From: Scatophagus argus
Taxonomy: Eukaryota > Chordata > Actinopteri > Scatophagidae
Reading direction: 5' to 3'
Assembly (NCBI RefSeq): GCF_020382885.2
Contig: NC_058496.1
Span: 18,952,501-19,016,500 of the forward strand
DNA: 64,000 nucleotides
Of this stretch, positions 24,143-35,856 are shown one piece after another. Both the position numbers and the translations under genes were made by a program. The notes below the pieces were generated by a model, which saw only the letters and a program-made list of their open reading frames with translations, made no database searches and was not told where the DNA came from. Each line of letters starts with the position of its first letter. Position 1 is the first letter of the stretch.

Positions 24143-27100
24143 CTGCAAACACAGATGTAGCTCTTCATTCATGTACCTTGACCTCAATCAGGTATGTGAT
24201 CACCAGAGTAGCAATAACATTCATTATGTACATTTAGGAAGCAAGTACACTCTGAGAAGGAAGGAAAATAAAAACACTGTACCATTCACAGGAACAAGCT
24301 TGGGAAACTGCTGATCTTCCTAAATGACAAGAGAAAAAGAATAATTAAAATAAAAAGTATAAGTAATATAAAATAGTCTGCTGAAATTCTGCTGCTGAAG
24401 TCCTAAACTGTAACCCCTGGTGAATGCAACCCATCTCTTGTTCAGCTACTTCACCTGTCCATAAATCCCATGCTCGCTGTTGATAATGGAGTTGCCCCAG
24501 TGACCATAATTGAAAATCATTTGTTTAAAGAGATTTTTTTTAAACAAAAGAAATGCAAAGATGTATTTCAAGTTTGAATGGAAAATATGCAGGCTTGTAA
24601 GGAAAGCTCTCTTGATGTTAATCTTTAACAGGTGCAACAAGGAGCGTGTGACTCACCGGCCTCTGCTCTTAACAACATCAGTAACACAGTTACAGCTAGC
24701 CTGCAACTGCGTCACAGAGCAGACAACAACTACAACCACTGTGATTCTGTGCAACAGGACACAGTGAAAATCAACAAATGAATTTTAAAGTATATATTTT
24801 TTCAGAAATCTTAAGGTGAAAAAGTGATTACTAGAATGACAGCATTAATAAATTGTGTGCAGTTTTGTGGAACAAAATTAGTGTTTCAGTTCAAGGTCAT
24901 CTTAAATGTTGTGAATCATTTCAAAATCAAATCACAGCAATTATATATTGGACTGCATAATATCAGATGAGGAACAATATTAGTTTTGAAATCAGTCAGG
25001 AGTTGAGTGCGGCTCGTTAATAACAACGCTTTGTGGTTCTTAACAAGGCAGCACAGATAGACAGCAGAGGTCTTCTGCTGTTAAGACAGTTAAGCTTTAC
25101 TCAACAGAAGCAAAAAAGGACTAAGCAGGTGAGAAGAGAAAAAGCACGAATGGAAGCAAGGATGGAAATGAGACGTTGCTCTCACCCTCCTGTCGGGCTG
25201 CTTGGGGATCATGGAGCTGGCTTGGGGGGGAGGTGCAGGGGAGGCACAGGAGGGAAGGACGCTTAGACTGTGCTGGGAGTTACTGGCTGAGCTGCTGAGG
25301 CTTTCACACAGCGCTTTATGCTTATCCCACATGTGAACGAAGAATTTGGGTCTCACCAGTGACCGGGGCAGGTTCAGCCCTCTGGGTTCTCCGTTCGTCC
25401 CTTCCTCAGTTGGACAGTCACTGTAATGCTTTTAATGGGAGAATCATTCTCAAACAAATCTTTTTCCCCCTCTGTCTACTGCTCATTAGGAACAAGCTAT
25501 TGTATTCATCTTTATTCTTGAAACAAAATCTACCCTAAAAATTTCACCAGCAGCCACAGTGGTCATGGCCATTGTTGGCAGACATGTCTGTCCTTGAAAC
25601 CTTTCTAACAAGTGTATGCTCATCTGCCACATTGGCCTCAGTTTCCTGCTCTCTGTGTCTCTTGCCCTCTCCAATAAAGCATGCCTGCAACACTAATTAA
25701 CACATGTAACAACTAAAAATGCCAGAATGAAAGAGATGACCTCTTCCGTTTCTGATTCGTATACCCTGCCCGATCGATACTGCGCACGTACAGCGACAGG
25801 CCTCACCAACTCCTTCCATCATCAGCCATGCATAAACACTGAAAGAGTGCATTCACTGAACGTGCTCACGTTTTTGGTGACTGGCGAACTGAATATATCC
25901 GTTTTCTAGGGGAACATAATGTGTTGAGTTGAGGAGCGATCTCACATAGCCTAATGAAAGTTTTCAGCCAAAACAAATCTTCTGATTATTCATAAATGTA
26001 AATAACTATTTTCCCCATAGGGAACATTACCAAGCATAAATCTGACATATGACAAAATATTTAAACTACATACAAGGTATCCACCTCATTTTGAAAAGTC
26101 TCAATAATGTTCTGAAAAGCACAATTATTTTTGGAGCCGATGATGGCGGTAGCTAATGTGCGAGACCTCTCACTTTAGTGCGGCTACCATCCTTCCAGTA
26201 TAAAGTTGTAACGCATCATAATAGCACATCTTAGCATTCTGACTGAGACTTCAGCTTCCTTTGACGGTATGTGATCCTAAATCTATTCACAAATATGAAT
26301 TGCAGGTAAATTATTTACATAAAAATATGCTACCAAAAAAGTGGTCATTCATTCATTTAGAAAAGAACTAGTCTACATAAGTTAATTCTGGACTTATGGT
26401 CTTGATGCCCTGGCATGTGGCACTTTGTACTTTCAAAAAAATTGCCCTGCTACAGGCCAAATGGTCTTGCCCCTAAAACAAACTTTCTGGCCAAATCTGA
26501 GGAAACTTTAGTCATTGCAATCTAGTTCCCCTGCTCTGTTTTATTAAGAGTGACTCACCTGTCTAGCTTTTGACCCATCAGGTTGATTCCTCTGAGAATC
26601 TGTGGAGAGGATGTGAGAACAGGATTATGCAACCTAAAGAAAATCCCCAGAAGTCCATGAGCAATCGTTTGATGCACTTTCGTAAATTTACCTTATCAAC
26701 ACTGTTGCTGTGTTTCTTGGTTTTAATATTATTGCATGCAACCTGACTGATACATGGCCAGTTTGTTCTGGATTGGATGGAGTTCACATACCAGCAGCAC
26801 ACTAAATGGTAGAGAATGGAGAGGCTTTTTTCTGTATGCTTGCCAAACAAGGCAATCCAGTTTTAAGTTTGGTCTGAATGATAACAACAACCTCAGAGGA
26901 AGTGGTTTAAAATGTTAATTATGCAGACCAATAATTCACATTTTATCCTACTATTCCAACCTCTTTAGCAAATAGAAGCATCATCATCAGGCACCTCATC
27001 AGCTAAATCAGTGTTACACCTGCCATTTGCAGTCCAGTTAAGCTGGTTTCTGTGGCCATGCTACAAAAATACGTGACCAAGACACAAAGCCTACTGAGAC

Positions 27101-28919
27101 ATCACTGTTCTTGAAAGTTCTGACAGTTTGCCCATTGTTGTGCTTAAGCTAAACCATGCTAGCCCTGTTAGTATGAACACACACTATACAGATAAAAGTA
27201 CTGGGAGACCTGACCATTACACCAACAGGGAGTTTAATGACTTTACATTCTAAATGCATAGACAGCCTTGCAGCTATAACAGCTTCCACTCATCTGGGAA
27301 GGCTTTCCACAAGACTTTGGAGTGTTTCTGTGGGAATTTTAGCCCATTCATGCAGTAGAGCAATTGTGAGGTCAGACACTGATGTGGGACCAAAAGGCCT
27401 GGTTCACAATCTCCATTCCAGTTCATCCAAAAGGTGTTTGATGGGGTTCTGTGTGGGCCAGGAAAGTCATGCAAGAACATGCAAACTCCACAAAGAAGGT
27501 CCCAGACTGGGATTTGAACCTGGAGCCCAGGTGAGTGACCTGAGTGCATGTTTTACTGAAGCAAGGGAAAATTAAGTGCTGTCCACCTCAAGCAAGTTCA
27601 AGCAATTGCTTAAAGTAACCGAACCCTGCTATAATGCCCCTTAATGTGCATACTTTTGAAAACTAAACAGGAACAATTTAAAGCTGAAACAATTGGCTGA
27701 GTAATCATTTAGTCAACAGACAAAAAATAAGTTCTCTTTTCTAAATTGTGAGATTTTGCTGTTTTTCTTATAGGTTTTGGACTGGAAAACAAGCAATTTT
27801 ATGACATCATCTTGGGACTGATTTATGAAACTGACACATTTCCCAGTTAGCATATAGCACATTTACAAAGATAGTACATTATTTTGGTCTATTTTCCCAT
27901 TTCTACCCACCTGTTCCTCTACGTCTCCTCCACAAGGCAAACACAACTACGGCAACCACAACCACAGCAGCTGACAGTGAAAGCGGCACAATCACTGAGG
28001 CCCTTGCTGATATATACATATATATAAAAAAACAAAACAAAGAAATTAATTAACAATCATTTTGACAATATAATGAAAATAATATGGTCATGATTAGGAA
28101 TCAATTACAGTTTGAGTAAATCACCGTTTTGAGTCATCTTTGCCATAATTTCATACTGTAAATCTTCTCTGGTGTGCAGTGTCATAGTATGAAAAAAAAA
28201 CAAAACAATGTAGGATATACATATATTTCATAGATTACTGGTGTCTTTCAAAGGACTGGAGCAGTCCACTGCTTCCAGCTTCCACTGCACTGTGTACCTG
28301 ATGTCGAGCCAGATTTGTGCTGGATTTTCTTGCATTCTGTGTTGGTAGTAGAGGTGCAGTTCCTCACTATCTGTTCATCTTCTTCACACCTAGTGTGGAG
28401 GCAGGCAAAAAGACGAACATCAAACACTGAGCAATTAAAATGCGTCAGGCTCAGAAATGAGTAAAATAAAAAGGATTATTCTCCCATCAATCACTCTGAA
28501 TGAGCCAAGCCTCAGGTGTGTTGGCTGATTGGTTTGCACAGACTCACCTTGAACACCTCTTGCACACCTCACATGGTTGGTCAGGAGCACAAAATTTTCC
28601 AGCTTTGCACCGACATTCAGCATCGTGAGTGTAAGTACATGGCCTTACGGTTTCCTGATCTGAGAAAGCGACATGAAAAACACCTTGTTAAGGCTGAGTT
28701 TATGCTCAGAGCACTTTGCAAAGGTTGAATATTGATTTTTCTTTCACAGTCGTTCCAATCAATAGTGTAAAGCTGTCAAGCAGAGTTACCTGAGCGACAC
28801 AATGTGCACTTGAAACACTGATTCAGATTGTTGCTGTGCTCAGTGTATGTTCCATATTGGCATTCTTCACAGTGTCCCTTCTGTCCTGCTGTGGTGCAGG
28901 GTGATATCAGACGTGTACC

Positions 28920-28994
<75 letters not shown>

Positions 28995-31900
28995 TCTTTA
29001 TACATATACTTAATTGCGCTTTCAACTGAATCTGTCACTTGAACTAAATAATAACCAACCACAACCGAGCTCAACCTGCTTCATAGCTCTGGTGATGGAT
29101 TTCCGTGTCAAGCTAGTGACAGAACTTAAGTCTCTGTGGACTAAATCAAGTGTGGCTCCATGTTGCTTACCAGCTGGACAGTTTAAACAGCAGGTGTTGC
29201 CATTTGGATACTCCAGGTTGTCTCTGCAGTGGATGTCTCGCTGTTGCCTGCTGCCTCCTAAGTCAAGGCCCAAAGATGGAAATGCTCCCATGGGTTTGAA
29301 AAGCAGGGTCAATACGGAAAAAACCTTTGAAAAAAAGATCACTGCAGTCAGCACGTCAGACAACAAGAATAAATAATCTTCTTATTGTTTTGCTCCTTTT
29401 TTTGTTTAAGGATCAGTTTTATTGACCATTTAATTAGCAACAGTGCAAATAACTGATCACTTTAGTAACTTCTGAAGCAAAAATGCATATTTTCTTTTTG
29501 AGCTTTAGATTGGTAGTCCAACAAAACAAGATATTTAAACATGCTTCTTCTCTGGTAGTTTAAAATAATCATTTGATTTTACAGACATAAATAAGTCTTA
29601 ACAACCAATAATAATATGACGTTTTAGAAACCAAAAAATTAATTGAGAAAAACATTTTCAGACCAATTGATAATGAAAATAACTCAGGCCTGGCTAGTGA
29701 TAGGATGACTAATTGAGCAAATTATGTGGCATCTTGAGAGAATCGACACTGGAGCTCGCAAACACATCTGCAGCCAGCCTTTTCTGTGTGGCTGCTGTGA
29801 AACAATGTTAGCGCTTCCCTTTGAATTTTGGGAAGTTGGTGAAAGTTAGTTTTGGGCCCTGTAGTATCACACACACATACTGATGTAAATGTTGACCTAA
29901 ATTTCCACACACACAAAACACACTCCTCTCATCCTAACTGACAGCAAACCTAACCTAAAACCATAGCCGCCTATTGTTAAAGGCTAAGGCTAACCCTAAC
30001 CCTAATAATGCAGTTGAATGGTGTCCCTTGTGACATACAGCATGTACACTGTACACCCCCCCCCCCCCCCCCCCCCCCCCCCACCCAAACTGTCACTGGC
30101 AAAGATAACCAGGTACATTAGAATAATATGCAATAACACTCAGTCACGCTGCTCTCTAAATTTTGGAATTGGCCATTGAAAGATCTAGTTGGTCAACCAC
30201 TGGTCACAGTCTGAGTTTTAAGTAACTGTGTACATAATTTTTTTTAAGAGCACACAAATTACAGACACTCTCTGGTTTTACATTCTCAAATGTGGTTCGC
30301 CGTGTTTTAGGTAATAGTAAACTGAATATCTTAGGACTGTTGGTTGGAAAGAACAAGATATTTGAGTTACCTTGGACTCTGGGGGGGGGGGGGATTGTAA
30401 TGAGACTTTTTATAGAATAAATGCCTCATCAATATATTAAGAAAATAACCAGCAGTGTCACTGACAGTGACAATAATCTGTTGTTGTTGCATTTGTTTTA
30501 GTTTGATTTTGGTGTCTTTGCTTTGTTAATTTTAGTAAACAGTGCTTACATTAATAAACACCACATTAGTAAAATTTGAGAAACAACACTGCTGACATAA
30601 GACTACCAACAGTCTCTTTGATTTAAAATCATTATTTTTACTTCAGTGTAGAAGACATTAATATCTTGCTTTCATATGTGTCAATCATTAACATTTGTGT
30701 ATTTGATAGCCTACTTCTTTGATGGCACTCCAAAGCCAGATCGGCTCTTAAGAAGTCACTGGTTTATCAAAGAAAGCTTGAAAAAGTAAATGAGACACCT
30801 TCCTGTAAAAGTTTGTTTTATGATGGCGCAACACTTGACAGCATGTGTCAGACCAATGGAACTTGTTTCCGTTCAGGCCACAATCTAATAAACAAGGTTA
30901 GAGTTGAGCAGTTGGATATGGCTGAGAGAGGGGGATTTCCTTCAGACATGCTCATACTCCGTCTGCACAGCATGAACACACCCTGACCAATGCAGTACAG
31001 TGACAATCAGGTAAGAGATGTAAGAATATCATCTTAAACTTACAGATCTTACACAGATTGGCACAAGTTTATATAAGCGAAACACAAACAGCTGGTGTCA
31101 AAATACAGGCAGCAACCTGGCCAGGTTGAAGGAATGACTTAATAAGGCAGTCAGGCCCAGTTGAGGTCCACACCCATTATTTCCTAAGATGATCAACAAT
31201 GCCCAACTTTAGTCAAAGATCACATGCAGGAGCGCACGTGTACACACCCACCGGCAGGCGCGCGCAAACACCCAAACACACGTCCTTGTAAACTACTTGA
31301 CATTTTACTGCCCCTACGTTTCTTGATTGTTAAATGATTTAAGCACGCCATTTTCATTATACATTTAACGAGTCCTGCTCATCAGTTCGTTAGACCGTGT
31401 CTGGCACGGTGGGGGAAAATCATGCAACACTCCATTCAAAACAACTGAATGCAACTTTGTTTGACGATGCAAAAATAATGAGAAATTTCAAACAAGATTT
31501 TTCCTATTCTGACTCTTGAGGAGTGTAAAATGCAATCACAAAACGGCAATTCATATGGAATTCACTTCCTCTGTTTGTAGGATGTATAAACTTTAAATTA
31601 CAAAAACAAGAGAGGCAAAAGCATTTAAATACAGAAATCTGAACAAATTAAACCAAAATAAACCTACTACCGCCTTTTATTGAGAACAGATTCAGAAAAA
31701 TTAAGATATGTCTCTGCCAATTTCTAAGAAAGAGACTGTGGCAAGACAACAAGGAGACATCCGGTATCAAGTTTGACGTCTTTACGCACGTCGTATTTCT
31801 TATTTATTTTTTATATATTTTTTAATGTTACAATTTTCCCAAGCACTAAACCACATAAACCTGTGAGCACGTCATGGTCGCCTTTGAGGGGAAAACAGCT

Positions 31901-32342
31901 TGAATGAATGAGTTGTTTTTGGAAAGCCTATACGAGGAATGTCGCACCTGGGCTAAGGCAGCCTGAGAGGCTCTGACAGGCAAGCGCGACATTCTACGAT
32001 GAGGCTTTTGTGGGCACACACCAGCCAGCCTGAAAATCCAATCCCAAATCTAATTTCCCTACAAAAGACGAACTGACAGCAAACTTAAGAATTTCCGCAT
32101 TATGTGGCCGTAGTTGGGACGCCGGTACTTTGCAAAAACAACTACTTCTGAGACAAACAACGACAGATAAACGTTGTGATGCGTTCAATAGACATTAACT
32201 CACTTCAACTGTTTTCAGCCAATCTCATCTGCTCCTCTGCTATGAATTGTTTTTCTAAACGAAAATGTTTTTTTAAAAAAAATGCCAATCGCTGCACCCA
32301 GAAGAAAAACAAACTTACCATCCATAGTAAGAACTTGGTCAT
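23853..32342 (-). CDS. tnfrsf10-like: TRAIL-receptor-like death receptor, TNFRSF10 family (complete)
   Basis: Ten exons join in frame to 1194 nt (397 aa): 32342-32319, 29324-29171, 28918-28790, 28659-28548, 28389-28298, 28006-27911, 26599-26559, 25404-25186, 24319-24283 and 24142-23853. Residues 1 to about 28 form a signal peptide split across exons 1 and 2. Cysteine-rich repeats follow (CCLNCPAG, CEECQYGTY, VRPCTYTHDAECRCKAGKFC, CEVCKRCSRC). Then come one membrane span rich in Val and Ala ending in WRRRRG, a Ser/Pro-rich cytoplasmic linker, and a C-terminal death domain (about residues 305-385). Family members bind TRAIL and recruit FADD and caspase-8. The death domain, and the short KLVPVNG segment resembling the LLVPANEG of human DR5, point to TNFRSF10 rather than TNFRSF1A. 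The zebrafish relative is called hdr/tnfrsf10a. The least certain junction is the acceptor at 25405; a competing AG at 25421 would break the frame. Confidence 0.9.
27186..27455 (-). mobile_element. Tc1-like (non-autonomous) transposon fragment
   Basis: Sequences such as AAAAGTACTGGGAGACCTGA, CTGGGAAGGCTTTCCACAAG and CATCCAAAAGGTGTTTGATG match the common fish Tc1/mariner-type element. The transposase frame is lost. Confidence 0.65.
27468..27540 (-). repeat. Fragment of the 8462-type SINE-like retroposon
   Basis: ACATGCAAACTCCACAAAGA and CCAGACTGGGATTTGAACC correspond to the head region of the family, inverted. It lies directly beside the Tc1-like fragment. Confidence 0.7.
27911..28006 (-). 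CDS. tnfrsf10-like: Transmembrane exon of the tnfrsf10-like gene
   Basis: A 96-nt exon starts and ends in phase 1. It encodes the membrane span (VPLSLSAAVVVVAVVVFALW) and the stop-transfer RRRRG. The acceptor is TATATATCAG and the donor GTGGGTAG. Being symmetric, it could be skipped without shifting the frame. Confidence 0.88.
28790..28918 (-). CDS. tnfrsf10-like: Cysteine-rich-domain exon of the tnfrsf10-like gene, abutting a GT microsatellite
   Basis: A 129-nt, phase 1-1 exon encodes TRLISPCTTAGQKGHCEECQ and the following CFKCTLCRS. Its acceptor is the minus-strand sequence (GT)n-TTAG, so the upstream tract is the microsatellite at 28922-28991. Confidence 0.88.
28922..28991. repeat. (CA)n microsatellite of about 70 bp
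   Basis: This is an uninterrupted CA run on plus (GT on minus). It lies at the 3' end of tnfrsf10-like intron 2 and touches the splice acceptor. Confidence 0.97.
30056..30082. repeat. Poly-C tract beside short telomere-like repeats
   Basis: A run of 27 C lies in tnfrsf10-like intron 1. It is preceded by CTAACCCTAACCCTAA at 29990-30005. A G run also lies at about 30380-30393. Confidence 0.9.
30931..30953 (+). promoter_or_regulatory. Candidate NF-kB site and p53-type half-site in tnfrsf10-like intron 1
   Basis: GGGGATTTCC (30931-30940) fits the kB consensus GGGRNNYYCC exactly. AGACATGCTC (30944-30953) fits the p53 half-site RRRCWWGYYY exactly. A good second p53 half-site was not seen within the usual spacing. 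Confidence 0.4.
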
Positions 32343-32435
32343 GCTTTAGTGGAAATGTCAAAAATCCACAGACTTCATTCCAAAAGTTGTTTCAAAGTAT
32401 CCAGCGCTCGTCTGTCTAAACGCTCCACACAGGTG

Positions 32436-32510
32436 TGACGACGTCGTGCTAATGACGTTGCTGTATTTCGATTGGGCGGGGCCACACGCGACCTGCCCAC
32501 AGCCAATAAG
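32436..32510 (-). promoter_or_regulatory. tnfrsf10-like: Promoter of the tnfrsf10-like gene
   Basis: A GC box (GGGCGGGGCC, 32474-32483) overlaps a minus-strand CCAAT box (32471-32475). A second CCAAT (32503-32507) and two TGACG half-sites (32436-32440, 32453-32457) lie near. All are about 100-170 bp upstream of the start ATG at 32342. No TATA box is seen. Confidence 0.6.
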
Positions 32511-33796
32511 CAAAAAATGTACTTAATGTTTCCAAACTATTTAGCATACTCTGGCTCCATGTATCACATTTATGCCATTAGGCTAGCGGGTTATCATCAA
32601 TGATAAATTCAAATATAATCACTGTTTTAATGAAGCTTTTTGAAGTGGAGCTAATTTGAGCAATTTTCTAAACTGTAGACTTGACTAGACATGGCTATAG
32701 TTGTTAGACAAATAAAGAGTACCAGTATTATAAACGTAAAGGAGTAAAAGTGGAAAGTAACATAGAATGAAACTACTCAAGTAAAACACATAAATACTTA
32801 AAACAGTATGGATGTACTTGGAAAAAAGTAAAGACTATACACTCAACAAAATGTGATGTAGTAATATGACGGTGACATTAACATCATATTTTATTTTATT
32901 TTTTTCAAATCATGTAAAATCCACCCTACAGTGTTCTCATCTTCTTTTTGCTCTTTAGTTTATTTTTATAGAACCACAATATAAACTACTTTCTCAGGGT
33001 TTTATTATTGTCTGAATCCTAACTAAAACCCCTAAACCACTCATTTTGCAAGTTAACTATGACTAAACACCTAATAATTGTGGTGTGGTAACAGCCTACT
33101 AGCAGCCAAAACCGCAGCGTTGGGAGTGTATGTGAACCAACTGAATCTTGAAAATGAACAAAGATTTAACAGCTCATGCAAATCCTGCAGTGGAAGTTAT
33201 TCTGATCATTTTAGTGAACTTTGTATTTCTGTTATCTGATGGAATTCTTCTGTATTGTCACACCGTTTAATATTTCGGCATTTTAATGTTAGGATTACTA
33301 TCTTGTGTTGTGTTGTTCTTTGTCTCTTCCTGATCTCCTAGTGATTCGTCAGTGTTTATGTGTACCTGTCCAATAGTGGAACAGGGTGGAGCAGACGTTT
33401 CCTCCAATCAGCCACTTACTTACACACCTGTTTCTCATCATCAGCCAATCTCATCTGCTCCTCTGCTGTGTAACACAGGCCATCCCGCTGTTCCCTCACC
33501 GTGGTGTTCAGTCAGGCTTTCCCTGAACTTCCTCCCGTATTTGTATGCTTTTGAATCTCACATTTGTGTCTGTGCCCAGGTTCACCTCCGATGCTGGACT
33601 TTTGGTTTGCTTCTACCTCCTGTTTGGACAGAGTTTGTTTGTTTGCATTTGGGTTAGTTGTTGCACTCATCTGCCGCCCGAACAAGGTTTTTTTTTTTGT
33701 TTTGTTTTTGAGGAATCTGTCAGTATACAGATACTTTATTCGTCTCCAAGGGAAATTCACAAAAGTAAGCTCATCTATAGTCACGCTATCACACAA

Positions 33797-33868
33797 TGCC
33801 GTGACCCGGATTCGAACCGGGGTTGCTGCGGCCACAACGCAGAGTACTAACCACTATACGATCACGGC
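33797..33868 (-). tRNA. tRNA-His (anticodon GUG)
   Basis: A complete 72-nt cloverleaf includes the discriminator A. The acceptor stem GCCGTGA pairs with TCACGGC. The anticodon stem CTGCG/CGCAG holds loop TTGTGGC with anticodon GTG. The T stem CCCGG/CCGGG holds TTCGAAT. A-box and B-box sequences are intact. A minus-strand TTTT at 33761-33764 can end RNA polymerase III transcription. The sequence matches vertebrate tRNA-His almost base for base, so it is probably functional rather than a SINE head. Confidence 0.97.
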
Positions 33869-34146
33869 GAGCTACAATGACCTTGGTTCACAAAAGTCTT
33901 TGGTGTTATGTGAAAGGTTTGGGTTTGGTCTGAAAATTCTCCTTTGGTTGTGGGTCTGTCTCGCAGTCATGCCGTTTTGTCTTTCATATTCCCGTTGGAA
34001 CTGAAAGTAAGAATTGATTGCATTGTGTGGGTGAATGCCTGTCTTCACCTTGTGCTTGCATTTTAGCAAATATCCCCCGCGCAGTGACTTTAAACAATGT
34101 GTGAGGAGTTTGTGATTTTCTTATAACAATATATCGATAACATGCT

Positions 34147-34172
34147 TATATATATATATATATATATATATA
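34147..34172. repeat. (TA)n microsatellite
   Basis: This is a simple TA run. A stretch at about 34305-34340 (TTTATTAATCCCTGGAGGG) resembles the 3' tail shared by fish L2/Rex-type LINEs; a similar tail lies at 33733-33760 beside the tRNA gene. Confidence 0.85.
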
Positions 34173-35164
34173 ATCAAACTCATCATACAGTTTAGCCATT
34201 CAAAACGTTTCATAATCCAAAACAGTGTACAGTCCAGACTCATTTTGTGTTATACCAGGCAGGATTTTCATATGGATCTGATAGGAATGTTTATGATATC
34301 AGAATTCCTTTATTAATCCCTGGAGGGAAATTCTTGAAATTCTTGAAATCATATTATAGCACCTCATCTACATATATTTGAAGGAAATGCTTATTTTCAT
34401 ACATCTTCATGATGTTCACTAAATATGAAGCTTCCTGCTGGAGGTGAAGCACCAAAAATTTATTTCTCTGGGCACAATAAAAATCTCTATACTTGATCAC
34501 CTCTCTCTTGTCTCTTTAATAGTCTCTCCTGATTGAACTGATACGAACAAGATTGGTCCATGTTGCACTTTTCAGTGGCATGACTTCCTCATTAGAGTGA
34601 GATTTTAACTTACAGACAGTTGATGGGCAGAGCTGAGGACTCATCATACATAACACACCTGAGCAGGCTCAGGAGACTGTAAAGCAGCTCTCAAAGATCC
34701 TCTCAGTCTTTTCCCCCAACCTGCCAACTGACTCTGTTTTTGTTTTTCACAGCCATACTTCCGAACGCTCATCCACTCTGACGGACATTGCGTGCATACA
34801 GTCTGCTAATAGACGGTATTGTTTAATCAGTTCACTTCACTGACATTATTTAAACATTTGTTATTTAGAGGTCATGTGGGTTCTCTCTCTTTGTCACATA
34901 ATTCTGAGCCTGGATGTGACAATAGCAAAGGTGACTGGATGTTAAGAGGCAAAATCAAATATTAGCAAATAAAAAATATGAGGGTGGCATAATGTCAGCA
35001 GGTCTAATTATCTATGTGAATGGTTGCCTGTCCACACAGTATGTGTTTTAGCTCTCCTTAATAGACTGGGTAACCTGTCCAGGCTTGTCACTGAGTGCAT
35101 GCTGGGTAAGACTCCACCCCCCTGCAAAGGATTGCTAAGGAAACATCTAACTCAAACGGTTAGT

Positions 35165-35856
35165 CAGTTTACTCAGTTTTTTCTCCTTTTCAGTGAAGGT
35201 TTCATGCAAACCTTGTACAAAATTCCAGTGAATAGGGAATCAAATGTAACAAAAGTGGGCAGACACTAAGCAGCACATGTGAAACCAAAAGGTCATGTAT
35301 GGTGGTAAAACAGAAAAAGTATTTAGAATGAATCTAGTCACACTAAATCCACTGACATACAGTTTGTTGCTAAATGTGTTTTTGTGTTCTTTTCACTCAG
35401 GGCTCATTCATTAATAGGATGAATGGCTACTACTGCAAAGTAATCATGCACTGATGGTTTTTGATTTCATTAAGGATAAGCAATGATGTATGCTGTATAC
35501 ACTTAGTCACAATGCACAAAAAGCCATATCCTATCAGTACATTTGTAAAAGAAATGAAAAGGTATGGTGGGCCAGCAGACTGGCCAGTGGGTCCAATGAC
35601 AGCTTGAGGGCATCAGTTATGCTACGCTACCAATGGGGATCTATCATTCAGCTATTTTTCCAGCCATGGCTGAACTTAGAGCAGCTCCCGTATTGATTTA
35701 AATGACAACAACGCAGCTGGCCACAGTGCTAATGTTAGCAGTTAGCACTGCAACATGCAGTAATTCTGCAGGCACAGTGCCTTACGGCCGTGTGCAGGAG
35801 TAACAAACAAGTTTGTCATGACACCCGTGAACTTGTACCTTCAGGTCACAAGTTGT
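35165..35856. repeat. Segmental duplication, copy A
   Basis: This copy is nearly identical by eye to 37147-38048. Both copies keep the same 68-codon ORF (35490-35696 here) with one residue changed, which I treat as incidental. Copy A lacks the roughly 228-bp segment found in copy B and has about 16 bp that copy B lacks. Confidence 0.9.

Larger units (their letters stand above)
24320..27910 (-). other. tnfrsf10-like: tnfrsf10-like introns 6-8, between the membrane exon and the death-domain exons
   Basis: Apart from exons 26599-26559 and 25404-25186, this stretch is intronic. It contains a Tc1-like fragment (27186-27455) followed by a fragment of the 8462-type retroposon (27468-27540). A spliced-looking stretch at 24657-24706 does not keep the frame and is not included as an exon. 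Confidence 0.65.
29325..32318 (-). other. tnfrsf10-like: tnfrsf10-like intron 1
   Basis: This 2994-bp intron follows the 24-nt coding part of exon 1 (MTKFLLWM, donor GTAAGT). It contains homopolymer tracts and, at 30931-30953, a kB consensus site next to a p53-type half-site. I see no other exon. Confidence 0.7.

Noticed and set aside
24657-24706. Exon-like stretch (acceptor GACGCAG, donor GTGAGTC) in the tnfrsf10-like gene
   Set aside because: It would end in phase 2, but the next exon (24319-24283) needs phase 0; joining 25186 directly to 24319 keeps the frame.
28828-29029. ORFs rich in His-Thr or Val-Cys repeats
   Set aside because: Translation of the CA/GT microsatellite.
33564-34004. 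146-codon plus-strand ORF
   Set aside because: It runs through the antisense of the tRNA-His gene and a LINE-like tail.
35490-35696. 68-codon ORF kept in both duplication copies (also 37697-37903)
   Set aside because: The copies are nearly identical DNA, so an intact frame in both is no evidence of selection; no family features.
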